NCBI RefSeq assembly: GCF_030269125.1
Contig: NZ_BSSM01000006.1
Location: forward strand, 124,001 to 188,000
Length of the DNA stretch: 64,000 nt
Source: Streptomyces hygroscopicus subsp. hygroscopicus
GTDB lineage: Bacteria; Actinomycetota; Actinomycetes; Streptomycetales; Streptomycetaceae
Direction: 5' to 3'
In this document: positions 42,177 through 53,319 of the stretch, piece by piece
Layout of the letters: every line of letters begins with the position of its first letter
How positions within the stretch are numbered: position 1 is the stretch's first letter
Program-made: the position numbers and the translations under genes
Notes under the pieces: generated by a model
What the model was told of the DNA's origin: nothing
The model's input: only the letters and a program-made list of their open reading frames with translations
Database searches by the model: none

Positions 42177-42922
42177 TTACCGCTTCCCCGCCTTACGGGT
42201 GGCCCGCAGCCACTCCCGGTTCATGCCGGTGATGGACATCAGCGGGATTCCCTTGGGGCAGGCCGTCGCGCACTCGCCGGTCAGCGTGCAGCCGCCGAAG
42301 CCCTCCGCGTCCATCTGGGCCACCATGTCGAGCACGCGGGTCTCCCGCTCGGGAGCGCCCTGCGGCAGCACGTTCAGATGGTTGATCTTGGCCGAGGTGA
42401 ACAGCATCGCCGCCCCGTTGGGGCACGCCGCCACACACGCCCCGCACCCGATGCACTCGGCGTGCTCGAAGGCGAAGTCGGCGTCGGCCTTGGGCACCGG
42501 CGTGGCGTGCGCCTCCGGCGCGGAGCCGGTCGGCGCGGTGACGTACCCGCCGGCCTGGATGATCCGGTCGAACGCGGACCGGTCGACCACGAGGTCCTTG
42601 ATCACCGGGAACGCGGCGGCCCGCCACGGCTCGATGTCGATCGTGTCGCCGTCCTTGAAGGACCGCATGTGCAGCTGGCAGGTGGTGGTCCGCTCGGGCC
42701 CGTGCGCGTCACCGTTGATCACGAGGGAACACGCGCCGCAGATGCCCTCACGGCAGTCGTGGTCGAAGGCGACCGGGTCCTCGCCGGCGAGGATGAGCTG
42801 TTCGTTGAGGACGTCCAGCATCTCCAGGAAGGACATGTCGGACGAGATGCCGTCCACCTCGTAGGTGGACATCGTGCCGTCGGCGTCGGCGTTCTTCTGC
42901 CGCCAGACGCGCAGGGTGAGCT

Positions 42923-42926
<4 letters not shown>
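42177..42926 (-). CDS. Succinate dehydrogenase/fumarate reductase iron-sulfur subunit
   Basis: A 249-residue electron-transfer subunit. The [2Fe-2S] ligands are Cys58, Cys63, Cys66 ([12 protein letters not shown]) and Cys83; the [4Fe-4S] site is [12 protein letters not shown]; the [3Fe-4S] site is [14 protein letters not shown]. It passes electrons between the FAD subunit and the membrane cytochrome b. The start overlaps the stop of the flavoprotein gene by four bases. The operon order is cytochrome b, flavoprotein, iron-sulfur. Confidence 0.96.
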
Positions 42927-44872
<1,946 letters not shown>

Positions 44873-44873
44873 G

Positions 44874-45581
44874 TCAGCTCACCACTCCGGTCATGACGCC
44901 CACGGGTACGGCGATGAAGCCGGCCGTGAGCAGCAGCGCGAGGACGTCGGCGACGGTCTTCAGGGCGCGGTCGCGGGCGCGGCTGCCGACGCCGAGGGTC
45001 TGCGCGGCGCTCCAGAAGCCGTGCCGGATGTGCAGGCCGAGCGCGAGCATCGCGACGATGTAGATCACGTTGCCGTACCAGGTGGAGAAGGTGTCCACGA
45101 CGTTCTGGTACGGGTGGCCCGGCTGGAAGCCGCCGGAGTGCACGGTGCCGGTCGTCAGGTCCAGGATGTGCCAGACGACGAAGAGCCCGAGGATGATCCC
45201 GCCCCAGCGCATGGTGCGCGTGGCGTAGCTCGCCCGGGGCCGCGAGTGGACGTACTTGTCGGGCCGCGCCTTGATGTCCCGGCGGCTGAGCTGGTAAGCG
45301 GACGTGGCGTGGGCGACCACGGCGACGACGAGGACGACCCGGATGATCCAGAGCGTCCACTCGTAGTGCATGAAGGGTTCGCCGATGGTGCGCAGCCAGT
45401 GGGCGTAGTGGTTGAACTCGCCCGCCCCGAAGTAGATCTTCAGGTTTCCGATCATGTGCACCACCAGGTAGAGCAGCATGATCAGACCGCTGACGGCCAT
45501 CACCGTCTTCTTGCCGACGGAGGAGTCCCACATCGTGCGCGCCATGGACGGCCGTCGGTCCGTCCGCGTTGCCAGAGCCAT
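44874..45581 (-). CDS. Succinate dehydrogenase/fumarate reductase cytochrome b subunit (type B)
   Basis: A 235-residue membrane anchor with five hydrophobic helices, the size of single-subunit, di-heme type-B anchors. Heme-ligand histidines lie in [37 protein letters not shown] and [16 protein letters not shown]. It connects the complex to menaquinone. The ATG at 45581 is chosen; one at 45545 is also possible and neither has a strong ribosome site. It diverges from a LysR gene 84 bases away, a probable regulator. Confidence 0.93.
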   Translation of the reverse strand: MALATRTDRRPSMARTMWDSSVGKKTVMAVSGLIMLLYLVVHMIGNLKIYFGAGEFNHYAHWLRTIGEPFMHYEWTLWIIRVVLVVAVVAHATSAYQLSRRDIKARPDKYVHSRPRASYATRTMRWGGIILGLFVVWHILDLTTGTVHSGGFQPGHPYQNVVDTFSTWYGNVIYIVAMLALGLHIRHGFWSAAQTLGVGSRARDRALKTVADVLALLLTAGFIAVPVGVMTGVVS

Positions 45582-45665
45582 GGAACAGCACGCTAGGGCC
45601 GAAGGTCCCGATCGGTCCAAGACATGGTACGGCTCGTTTCCATAGACCAGGACTATCATCGCAGC

Positions 45666-46550
45666 ATGCAGTTCCAGCAGCTCCAGTACTTCGTGGCCGT
45701 CGCCGAGACCCGGCACTTCACCCGGGCCGCCGAGCTGGTGCATGTGGCCCAGCCGTCGTTGTCCCAGCAGATCAAGGCGCTGGAGCGGGAGCTGGGCGCG
45801 GATCTTTTCCAGCGCGCCCGGGGCAACATCACGCTCACCGACGCGGGCGAGGCGCTGCTGCCGCTGGCCCGGCGGATCCTCGCGGACACCGACACCGCCC
45901 GGCACGAGGTGCAGGAACTGGTGCAGCTGCGGCGCGGCCGGGTACGCCTCGGCGCGACGCCGAGCCTGTGCACGGGCCTGCTCCCGGACGTGCTGCGCGC
46001 CTTCCACGACCGCTACCCGGGCATCCGGCTCATGATCGAGGAGGGCGGCTCCCACGACCTGGTGCGGGAGCTGGCCCGCGGGGCCCTCGACCTCGCCCTG
46101 GTCGTGCTCCCCCTGCCGACGCCGTCACCCGCGCTGACCACCGAGGAAGTGCTGCGCGAGGACCTCGTCGTCGTCTCCTCCCCGGAGGCACCGGCACCCG
46201 GCCGGGGCGGGCGGGCGGTCCACATCACGGATCTGGAGCGCGAGCGCCTGGTGATGTTCCGCCACGGGTACGACCTGCGAGAGCTGACCGTCGCGGCGTG
46301 TCGCTCCGCCGGGTTCGAGCCGGAGTTCGCGGTCGAGGGCGGTGAGATGGACGCGGTGCTGGGATTCGTGCGCGCGGGGCTGGGGGTGGCGGTCGTACCG
46401 CGGATGGTCGCGACCCGGGCGGGACTCGGGCTGCGGGTCACCCCGCTGGCCCGGCCCGGACTGCACCGGACCATCGCGCTGGCGCACCGCAGCGATGTGG
46501 CCCCGCCGCGGGCCGCGAGGGAGCTTCAGCGAATGCTGCTGGAGCGGTGA
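45666..46550 (+). CDS. LysR-family regulator divergent from the sdh operon
   Basis: A 294-residue LysR-type regulator. The N-terminal winged helix is LQYFVAVAETRHFTRAAELV then VAQPSLSQQIKALERELG; the effector domain follows with GRVRLGATPSLCTGLLP and GFVRAGLGVAVVPRMVA. The start at 45666 opens the domain directly. The 84-base gap to the cytochrome b gene contains an imperfect dyad (CATGG with CCATAG, about 45623-45648) that could be its binding site. It most likely controls the sdh genes and itself. Confidence 0.93.
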   Translation: MQFQQLQYFVAVAETRHFTRAAELVHVAQPSLSQQIKALERELGADLFQRARGNITLTDAGEALLPLARRILADTDTARHEVQELVQLRRGRVRLGATPSLCTGLLPDVLRAFHDRYPGIRLMIEEGGSHDLVRELARGALDLALVVLPLPTPSPALTTEEVLREDLVVVSSPEAPAPGRGGRAVHITDLERERLVMFRHGYDLRELTVAACRSAGFEPEFAVEGGEMDAVLGFVRAGLGVAVVPRMVATRAGLGLRVTPLARPGLHRTIALAHRSDVAPPRAARELQRMLLER

Positions 46551-46973
46551 GGACCGACGCCGGGCGACGCACCGCGGCAGGTCGTGCACGGACCGGGGGC
46601 GTGGCGGCGGTGCGTCGTCCCCGCCGGGACGACGCCGGCGGCCGGGGGCGTTCCAGCCGAGCGGGCAGTGGGCGGCCGCCTCGGGAGGCCGCCGCACACG
46701 ACGGGTCCGGTCAAGGCTCACAACGAACGGACGGGGCGGGGGCGGGGAGGCACCTGGCCGCGCACGGATGCCCGGCCGGGGCCCGTCGCCGCCTCGCCGA
46801 TCCGGCTTGCCCCCCGCCGCTTCCGCGCCGCCGCGGGACACGATGGCGCGGAAGGACGCGCCACCGCACACCGTTTCGGCCGGGCGCCCCACGTGCGACC
46901 GCGTGAGACGCGCCGCTTCCGGGGGCCGCGGCCGCGCCTCATGTGCCCCTTGCCCGCTGCCGGGGCGGCCGCG
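46551..46973. other. Convergent gap with no gene
   Basis: This 423-base gap separates the LysR gene from the end of the GGDEF-EAL gene. It contains a strong hairpin near its left end. The rest is GC-rich with unbalanced, Arg/Pro/Gly-rich frames on both strands and no ribosome site or family motif, so no gene is supported. Confidence 0.5.
46612..46635 (+). terminator. Hairpin after the LysR gene
   Basis: GCGTCGTCCC and GGGACGACGC pair perfectly over 10 bp around a CGCC loop, 62 bases past the LysR stop codon. No T-tract follows. Confidence 0.6.
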
Positions 46974-49115
46974 TCATCCCGTCGCGTCCGCCAGCGCCAG
47001 ATCGTGCAGCCGCTCCGGTGGACCCGGGCGGGCGTAGTACCAGCCCTGGGCCGTATCGCAGCCCAGGACACGGAGTTGTTCGGCCTGGGCGCCGGTCTCG
47101 ACGCCCTCGACGGTGACGGCGAGGTCGAGGCTGTGCGCGAGGGTGACGATGCCCTCGACGATCTTCAGGTCGACGGGGTCCGCGGGGAACTGCTGCATGC
47201 CCTGGGTGAAGGAGCGGTCGAGTTTGAGGACGCTCACCGGGAGGCGGCGCAGGTTGGCCAGGTTCGAGTAGCCGGTGCCGAAGTCGTCCAGGGCGATGTC
47301 CACGCCCATCTCGGCGAGTCTGCGCAGGGGTTTGAGCAGATCGTCGTCGGCACCGATGAGCGCGGACTCGGTGACCTCCAGGCACAGGGCGTCGGGGGTG
47401 ACGCCCGCGCTTTCGAGGATCTCCACCGTGTCCTGGACCAGGCGGGGGTGGCTGAGCTGGCACGGCGACAGGTTGACGTTGATCCGCAGCGGCCCGGCGT
47501 CCTGGCCGCCGTGCCGCTCCCGCCAGGCGCGGGCCTGCCGGATCGACTCCTCCAGGACCCAGCGGCCGAGCGGGACGATGAGGCCGGTGTGCTCGGCGAG
47601 CGGGATGAAGCGGTCGGGGCCGAGCACACCGTGCTGCGGGTGCAGCCAGCGCACCAGCGCCTCGGCGCCGCGCACGCTGCCGTCGCCGAGGTGCACCAGC
47701 GGCTGGTACTCGATGAAGAACTCGCCGCGTTCCAGGGCGGTCGGCAGGGCCGTGGTCAGGCCGTGCCGGGTGATGGCGCGGGCGTCCGCCTCCGGGTCGG
47801 CCAGCTCGGCGCGGTTGCCGCCGGCCGACTTGGCCCGGTACATGGTGATGTCGGCGCTGCGCAGCACCTCGGCGGCGGTGCGTTCACCCGCCGGGCCCTC
47901 CACGATGCCGAGGCTGCCGCGCACCAGCAGGTCCCGGCCGTCGATGCTGATCGGCGTGACCAGCGCGTTCATGATGCGCTCGGCCAGCTCGTCCACGGCA
48001 CGCTCCGTGCCGGGTCCGGTGGTCAGCGCCACGAACTCGTCGCCGCCGAGCCGGGCGACCATCTCGCCGGGCGCGGTGGCGCAGGACTGGAGGCGGTCGG
48101 CGACCTCCACCAGGAGCCGGTCGCCGGCCGCGTGGCCCAGGCTGTCGTTGATGGTCTTGAAGCCGTCCAGGTCGAGGTAGCACAGCCCGAAGCGCTGGCC
48201 GTCCCCGGCCGCGAGGACCTTCTCCAACCGCTCGAAGAACAGGGTGCGGTTGGGCAGGCCGGTGAGCGCGTCGTGCGTCGCCTCGTACCGCAGCCGCAGG
48301 TTCAGCAGCCGGCGTTCGGTGGTGTCCTCCATCAGCGCCAGCTGGTACTGCGGTCTGCCGTCGGCGTCGCGCAGCAGGGAGACCGTGAGGTTGGTCCACA
48401 GCACCGTGCCGTCGGGCCTGTTGAAGGCCTTCTCCAGGTGGTAGTGCTCGCGTTCGCCGCGGACCAGTTCGTCGTAGAGCCGCCAGGTCTGCGGGGCGTC
48501 CTCGGGGTGCGTCCAGTCCTGCACCCGGCGGCCGCGCAGCGCGTTCTGGGTGAGCCCGAACATGCGCAGCAGGGCCTCGTTGACCTGGAGGATGTGGCCG
48601 TCGAGATCGGCGATACCGATGCCTATGGCGGCGCCCTCGAAGACCGCGCGGAACCGGGCCTCGCTCGCGTGCAGCGCCTGCGCCACCACGCCCTGGGCGC
48701 GCAACGCCGCCTGGGCGATGGACTCCTGCTCGGCGAGGGTGCGTCCGCGCAGCGCGTGCGCGTAGCCCGCGGCCATGGCGTGCTGCAACCGCGAGGAACG
48801 CATGCGCAGTTCGTCCTGGGGGCCGTCCCCGCCGCAGTAGAGCACCAGGTAGGCGTCCACGCAGTCCAGGGTGCGCGAGAGCGCCTCGGGGTCGGTGCAG
48901 TGCGCCTCGACCAGGGCGGCCCCGACCGCCTTCGCCGCGTCCGCGTCGAAGCTGCGGGCCGACAACAGCTCGCTCAACCGGCGTGCGAGCGGAAGGAGTT
49001 GTTCCTCGAACTCGGCGCGGGTGCGCGACGTCGAGGCCACCGGGTACAGCGCCCGGCTCCAGATCGTCGTCAGCCGGCGCAGTCTGTCCTCCGGCCCGTC
49101 CGGCTCCGCGCTCAC
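46974..49115 (-). CDS. rmdA: PAS-GGDEF-EAL cyclic-di-GMP enzyme, RmdA-like
   Basis: A 713-residue cytoplasmic protein: an N-terminal helical region, a PAS domain at about 130-250 (RFRAVFEGAAIGIGIADLDG), a GGDEF domain with LPNRTLFFERLEKVL and RLGGDEF near 358-363, and an EAL domain with EALVRWLHP near 484, NVNLSPCQL, LDDFGTGYS and KLDRSF. Both catalytic sites look intact; no RxxD product-inhibition site precedes GGDEF. The layout and neighbourhood match RmdA of Streptomyces, a phosphodiesterase that affects sporulation. The GTG start at 49115 overlaps the methyltransferase stop (GTGA), so translation is coupled. Confidence 0.9.
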   Translation of the reverse strand: MSAEPDGPEDRLRRLTTIWSRALYPVASTSRTRAEFEEQLLPLARRLSELLSARSFDADAAKAVGAALVEAHCTDPEALSRTLDCVDAYLVLYCGGDGPQDELRMRSSRLQHAMAAGYAHALRGRTLAEQESIAQAALRAQGVVAQALHASEARFRAVFEGAAIGIGIADLDGHILQVNEALLRMFGLTQNALRGRRVQDWTHPEDAPQTWRLYDELVRGEREHYHLEKAFNRPDGTVLWTNLTVSLLRDADGRPQYQLALMEDTTERRLLNLRLRYEATHDALTGLPNRTLFFERLEKVLAAGDGQRFGLCYLDLDGFKTINDSLGHAAGDRLLVEVADRLQSCATAPGEMVARLGGDEFVALTTGPGTERAVDELAERIMNALVTPISIDGRDLLVRGSLGIVEGPAGERTAAEVLRSADITMYRAKSAGGNRAELADPEADARAITRHGLTTALPTALERGEFFIEYQPLVHLGDGSVRGAEALVRWLHPQHGVLGPDRFIPLAEHTGLIVPLGRWVLEESIRQARAWRERHGGQDAGPLRINVNLSPCQLSHPRLVQDTVEILESAGVTPDALCLEVTESALIGADDDLLKPLRRLAEMGVDIALDDFGTGYSNLANLRRLPVSVLKLDRSFTQGMQQFPADPVDLKIVEGIVTLAHSLDLAVTVEGVETGAQAEQLRVLGCDTAQGWYYARPGPPERLHDLALADATG

Positions 49116-49924
49116 GCCGTACGCCCCACGCCGGCATATCCGGCGAAGGCGAACGGGTCCTCGTCCTCGGGCGCCGATTCCGGGCGCCAGAGCGGCAACG
49201 GCACCAGTCCGGGTTCCACCATGTCGTACCCCTCGAAGAACCGCGCGACCTCGTCGCGCGAGCGCATGATCAGCGGGTTGCGAATGTCCCTGTATACGTC
49301 CACCGCGCCCTCGGCCCGCTCCGCGGACACGGGGATTCCCTCGTACGAGGCATGGGTGAGGATCAGCATGCTGCCGGGCGCGAGCGCGTCGCGCAGCTCC
49401 GCCACCGCCCCGTAGGGGTCGTCCGCGTCTTCCACGAAGTGCAGTATGGCAACGAGGAGGAGGGCGACTGGCCGGTTCAGGTCGATCAGCCGCCGCACTT
49501 CGGGGCTTTCGAGGATCTCCTGCGGCCTGCGCAGGTCCGCGGCGGCCACGTCCGCGGTGTCGTTGCCCGCGAGTACCGCCTGGCTGTGCGCGACGGCGAC
49601 GGGGTCGTGGTCGACGTAGACGACGTGGGCGCCGGGGGCGGCGGACTGGGCGATCTCGTGGACGTTGCCGTACGTCGGGATGCCCGAGCCGATGTCGAGG
49701 AACTGGGTGATGCCCTCCCGCGCGGCGAAGCGCACGGCCCGGCGCAGGAAAGCCCGGTTGGCCTGCATCGTCTTGGGCAGCCCCGGCATGAAGTCCATGG
49801 CCTTGCGGGCGGCCTCCCGGTCGACCTCGAAGTTGTGCGAACCGCCCAGGTAGTAGTCGTAGATGCGCGAGACGCTCGGCACCGAGATGTCGATGCTGCG
49901 TGGGGCCCAGGCGGGACGCTCCAT
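49112..49924 (-). CDS. DUF574-family SAM-dependent methyltransferase
   Basis: A 270-residue protein of the actinobacterial DUF574 methyltransferase family. The N-terminal signature PSVSRIYDYYLGGSHNFEVD, QANRAFLRRAVRFAA, the SAM loop QFLDIGSGIPTYGNVHEIAQ and VVYVDHDPVAVAHS are clear. The substrate is unknown for the family. The ATG at 49924 follows GGAGAGAT. Its stop overlaps the start of the c-di-GMP gene, so the two proteins are probably made in fixed ratio. Confidence 0.94.
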   Translation of the reverse strand: MERPAWAPRSIDISVPSVSRIYDYYLGGSHNFEVDREAARKAMDFMPGLPKTMQANRAFLRRAVRFAAREGITQFLDIGSGIPTYGNVHEIAQSAAPGAHVVYVDHDPVAVAHSQAVLAGNDTADVAAADLRRPQEILESPEVRRLIDLNRPVALLLVAILHFVEDADDPYGAVAELRDALAPGSMLILTHASYEGIPVSAERAEGAVDVYRDIRNPLIMRSRDEVARFFEGYDMVEPGLVPLPLWRPESAPEDEDPFAFAGYAGVGRTA

Positions 49925-50336
49925 TATCTCTCCAAGGCGGGGACGTGGATGTAGGCGATCCGGTGTTCGAGCAGAGGCTACTGATCGCCCGCCAAAGGAG
50001 CGACCCGAACCGGAAATTGACCATCCGTTCCCGGTCACTGCCTGCGGCAAGTGCCCGGCCGACCCCGCTCGGTGACGCCCTGCGCCGGGAATCCCGTCGA
50101 CCGCCGTCCACCCCACGCCATCGGGACGGGTGACACCTCGCGCGGCTCTCCATTTGACGGCCGGGCGGCGCCTTCGCACGGACCGAGGAACGCAGGAGGA
50201 TGTCTTTTCGGCCATGTCGGACTCATCCGATCGTCAAACCACCGATCGGCTTTATCCCCCCTTCGGACCAATACCGGCGCACTCCCGGTTACGGCCGTGC
50301 CGTGCGCCTCATGATCTCCGCGTGCATGGACTCCAC
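49925..50336. other. Divergent intergenic region
   Basis: These 412 bases lie between the methyltransferase and the proline-rich lipoprotein genes and should hold both promoters. AT-richer stretches at 50010-50030 (GAAATTGACCATCC) and 50215-50265 are candidates. One frame of the lipoprotein is open upstream to 50130, but it lacks a signal peptide in the right place. No separate gene is supported. Confidence 0.5.
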
Positions 50337-51098
50337 GTGACCCGACGCGCCTCCGTCCCCAGGGTGTTGGCCCTGCTGGTGCTGGGCTGCGCCCTGGCGG
50401 GATGCCCGGCCGGCCCGGCGTCGGCCGACGCCTGCGCGTACGCCTCCGCGGGCCCGGACGGCACGGCGGCGGTGGCCTCGGCGGGCGACGCCTCAGTGAC
50501 GGTCGCCACGGGCGCCGGCTCCCCGGCCGTCACGGGTGACGCCTGGACCGCCGCCGGCGGTGCCCCGGTCTCCGCCGGCGGTGCCCCGGTCTCCGCGAGC
50601 GGTACTTCAGTCGCGGCGGGCGGTGGCTCGCTCGTGGCGGGTGATGCCACGGTGGTCCTCTCCGGCGGCCACCGCCACCGGCCGGCACCCCCGCACCACC
50701 ACCCGTTCCCGCCGCCCCGGCACTGCCCACCGCCGCCCCCGCCGCCGTGCCCGCCCGAGCCGACGCCCACACCGACGCCGACGCCGACACCCACGCCCAC
50801 CCTGACGCCGCCTCCGACGCCGACGCCCGAACCGCGGCCCACGCCGGAACCCGCGCCGCCCGCCCGGGTGCCCCGGCCCGTGCCCGCGCCCACTCCCCCG
50901 CCCGCGCCGACGCCCGTACCGGCCCCGAAGCCGAGGCCCGCGCCCGCGCCGAGGCCCGCGGTGACCCCGGTGAGCTACCCGGCGTACCACCCGCGTCCGG
51001 CCGCCGGGCCCGCGCCGGGCCGCACCGCGCCCGTCACCTACGTCCTGCTCATCGCCGTACCCGCGATCGTCGCCGTCGTGGCCCTGCGCCCGCGCTGA
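50337..51098 (+). CDS. Proline-rich lipoprotein with C-terminal membrane helix
   Basis: A 253-residue envelope protein of unknown function. A signal peptide (SVPRVLALLVLGCALAGC) ends in a lipobox LAGC. The next 100 residues are Ala/Gly/Ser/Val-rich with a tandem repeat (GGAPVSAGGAPVSASG). A His/Pro/Cys stretch follows (GGHRHRPAPPHHHPF), then a long Pro/Thr repeat (PTPTPTPTPTP and similar), and a final hydrophobic helix YVLLIAVPAIVAVVAL with a basic end. The proline run would be an extended rod through the peptidoglycan. The GTG at 50337 places the signal peptide at the N terminus; starts at 50214 or 50322 are possible. Confidence 0.65.
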   Translation: MTRRASVPRVLALLVLGCALAGCPAGPASADACAYASAGPDGTAAVASAGDASVTVATGAGSPAVTGDAWTAAGGAPVSAGGAPVSASGTSVAAGGGSLVAGDATVVLSGGHRHRPAPPHHHPFPPPRHCPPPPPPPCPPEPTPTPTPTPTPTPTLTPPPTPTPEPRPTPEPAPPARVPRPVPAPTPPPAPTPVPAPKPRPAPAPRPAVTPVSYPAYHPRPAAGPAPGRTAPVTYVLLIAVPAIVAVVALRPR

Positions 51099-51129
51099 CC
51101 ATCGGGCCGCTCACCTCTGGAGGTATCCG

Positions 51130-51894
51130 TTGTCGGATTGGCTTGTTCTCGTCCTCGGGATGCTGGGGGCCTGTGCCGTGGTGGTCCTCGTGACCTTCGT
51201 ACGGCACCGGCGGGCACCCGAGGACGAGGACCCCAACGAGACCCCCGACGTCATCGAGTACATGACGATGTGGATCGGCGTCGTGTACGCGATCGTCCTG
51301 GGTCTGGCCATCGCGGGCGTGTGGGAGGCGCGCAGCTCCGCCCATGACCACGTGCAGTCCGAGGCGCAGGCGCTGCACGAGATCTCGGAGCGGGTGCGCG
51401 TCTATCCGCCGGGGACCCGGGACCTCGTCCGGGCCGATGTCAACTCCTATGTCAGCTACGTCGTGCACACCGAGTGGTCCACGATGGCCCGCGAGGAGCG
51501 CGTCACCGACCGCGGGACCGCGCTGTTGCAGAAGGTCCGCCAGGACGTCACCGACTACCAGCCGAAGAACGACTTCGAGGCACAGGCCTACCAGCCACTG
51601 CTGGACCAGATGGCCGCCGCGGACCAGGCGCGCAACGCGCGGGCCGACTCCACGGGCGCCACCATGCCGTCGGTGGTGTGGTGGGGGCTGCTCACCGGGG
51701 CGGTGGTCACCGTCGGCATGGTGTTCGCGCTCCAGATCCGGCGCACCGCGAGGGAGCTGGTGCTGGCCGGGCTGTTCTCCGCGACCATCGCCTTCATGCT
51801 GTTCCTGATCTGGGACCTCGACTCCCCGTACAGCCGGGGCATCGCGGTGACCGCCGAACCGTTCCTCAATCTGTTCCCGGGCGTCACAGGCTGA
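51130..51894 (+). CDS. DUF4239 bestrophin-like membrane protein
   Basis: A 254-residue membrane protein of the DUF4239 (bestrophin-like) family. Hydrophobic segments lie near residues 4-22 (WLVLVLGMLGACAVVVLV), 45-62 (MWIGVVYAIVLGLAIAGV), 175-195 and 205-225; the central part is an extended polar domain with EARSSAHDHVQSEAQALHEI. The function is unknown. The start is a TTG at 51130 with GGAGG seven bases upstream, and no other start fits. A strong hairpin follows the stop. Confidence 0.88.
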   Translation: MSDWLVLVLGMLGACAVVVLVTFVRHRRAPEDEDPNETPDVIEYMTMWIGVVYAIVLGLAIAGVWEARSSAHDHVQSEAQALHEISERVRVYPPGTRDLVRADVNSYVSYVVHTEWSTMAREERVTDRGTALLQKVRQDVTDYQPKNDFEAQAYQPLLDQMAAADQARNARADSTGATMPSVVWWGLLTGAVVTVGMVFALQIRRTARELVLAGLFSATIAFMLFLIWDLDSPYSRGIAVTAEPFLNLFPGVTG

Positions 51895-51899
51895 ACGAT

Positions 51900-51939
51900 C
51901 CCGGACCGGCGGGCCGCGCACGGCGGCCGCCGGTCCGGG
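51900..51939. terminator. Strong bidirectional hairpin after the DUF4239 gene
   Basis: CCCGGACCGGCGG and CCGCCGGTCCGGG form a perfect 13-bp stem with a 14-base loop, six bases after the DUF4239 stop and 84 bases after the stop of the convergent Gly/Asn-rich gene. Confidence 0.85.
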
Positions 51940-52022
51940 CGTCCTCGGGGTTCTCCCGGCCGGAGGGTCCCTCTCAGGGCTCTTCCCTCAGAGGTCTGCC
52001 TCCGTGGGTCCTCCCTACGGGA

Positions 52023-53030
52023 TCAGGCCCGCCGCTCGCCCCTGCGGCGCAGCCAGTAGGCCCCGCCGCCGATCAGGGCCATGCCGACCAGGCCGCCGCC
52101 GATGGCCATGTCGGCCGTCGTCGCGCCACTGGTCCTGCTGCCGCCGAGCCCGCCGTTGACGCCGCCGATCACCGTGAAGGCCCGGGGCCGGGTGATGGTG
52201 CGGCCGTCGCAGCGGACGGAGATGTCGTACCGGCCCGCGCGCGCGTTGCGGTTGATGTAGACGACGCCTCGTGAGACGTCGTCGCGGAACGGTGTCAGAG
52301 GAGCGGTGCGGAAGGCGCGGGAGGCCATCTCCCCGCCGCGCCGGCACCCCTGCACGGTGACGGTCAGCCGACCGCCGGCCGCGACCACGCTCGGCGTGAC
52401 GGCGATGATGCGCAGCCCGCCGAAGTGGTCGCCGCCGACATCACCGCCGAGGCCGTTGTCACCGGGGCCGAAGTCGTCGCCGCGTCCGTTGCCGAAGTCG
52501 TCGCCGCGCCCATTGCCGAAGTCGTCGCCGCGCCCGTTGCCGAACTCGTCGCCCCGGCCGTTCCCGCCTCTGCCGTTGTCGTCGCCCCGGCCGTTGCTGC
52601 TGATCCGGCCGTTGCCGCTGATCACGCCGTTGAAACGGCCTTCGAAACGGCCGTTCCCGTTGAAGCCCCCGTTCCCGTTGAAATTCCCGTTCCCGTTCCC
52701 GTTCCCGAAGTTGCCGTTCCCGAAGTTGCCGTTTCCGTTCCCGTTTCCGTTGCCGAAGTTCCCGCCCCCGTTCCCGCCCCCGCCGCCCACGCCCCCACCG
52801 TTTCCGCCTCCGCCGTTCCCGCCCCCGCCACCCACGCCACCGATTCCGAAGTTCCCGTTCCCGTTCCCGAAGTTGCCGACGCCGGTACCCGGACCGACGA
52901 TGGTCCCCGTGCCCGTGCCTCCCGTGGTGCCGCCCCCGTTGCCCATGCCGTCCGCGACGGCCACGGGGGCGGCGAGCCCGAGCACGGCCACCGCGGTGCA
53001 CGCGGCCGCCAGGGCGCGTTGGTTTCGCAT
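52023..53030 (-). CDS. Secreted Gly/Asn-rich repeat protein with a C-terminal membrane anchor
   Basis: A 335-residue exported protein. A signal peptide (RALAAACTAVAVLGLAAPVAVA) leads to about 150 residues of low complexity: GNGNFGNG-type repeats, poly-Gly runs, and four copies of GRGDDFGN-like units. A globular domain follows (about 205-290; RIIAVTPSVVAAGGRLTVTV, RYDISVRCDGRTITRPRAF) resembling surface proteins with an Ig-like fold. The end is a hydrophobic helix (MAIGGGLVGMALIGGGAYWL) with RRRGERR, like a sorting signal but without LPxTG. It lies beside a class F sortase gene. The ATG at 53030 follows GGAGGATC. Confidence 0.8.
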   Translation of the reverse strand: MRNQRALAAACTAVAVLGLAAPVAVADGMGNGGGTTGGTGTGTIVGPGTGVGNFGNGNGNFGIGGVGGGGGNGGGGNGGGVGGGGGNGGGNFGNGNGNGNGNFGNGNFGNGNGNGNFNGNGGFNGNGRFEGRFNGVISGNGRISSNGRGDDNGRGGNGRGDEFGNGRGDDFGNGRGDDFGNGRGDDFGPGDNGLGGDVGGDHFGGLRIIAVTPSVVAAGGRLTVTVQGCRRGGEMASRAFRTAPLTPFRDDVSRGVVYINRNARAGRYDISVRCDGRTITRPRAFTVIGGVNGGLGGSRTSGATTADMAIGGGLVGMALIGGGAYWLRRRGERRA

Positions 53031-53319
53031 GTGATCCTCCGCGGAAGGCACCCCGGGGCCCGTCCCCGGTCGATCGGCGAGAAAGCACCTCCCAGCAAAG
53101 ACCCTCGGGCGCGCGGAACACGCCCGCATGTCGAGAATGGTCCGTCCGGATGATCCGACACCCCGCACGACAACCTGACAATCCGATATAGCCGCAGGTC
53201 ACGGACCGTCAGAAAATTCCTGGGAACGGCAACTCGGATGGCGCACCACGAGGGTGCGGGGCCACCCGTTCGCCACTCGGCCCGTCGCCGGGCCGGTGCG
53301 CGGGACTTAGTTTTTTCCC

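Noticed and set aside
46584-49415. 943-codon open frame on the plus strand
   Set aside because: It lies antisense to the intact GGDEF-EAL gene; composition is Arg/Ala/Gly-biased and no motifs appear.
50130-50336. Upstream extension of the proline-rich lipoprotein to 50130 or 50214
   Set aside because: It would bury the signal peptide and lipobox inside the protein.
52440-52880. Periodic repeats resembling a CRISPR or minisatellite array
   Set aside because: The repeats are in frame within a coding region (GNGN and GRGDDFGN codons), with no spacers and no cas genes.
53279-53316. Hairpin GGCCCG/CGGGCC and a T6 tract just before the sortase start
   Set aside because: The T-tract is 16 bases from the stem, too far for an intrinsic terminator, and the stem is only 6 bp.
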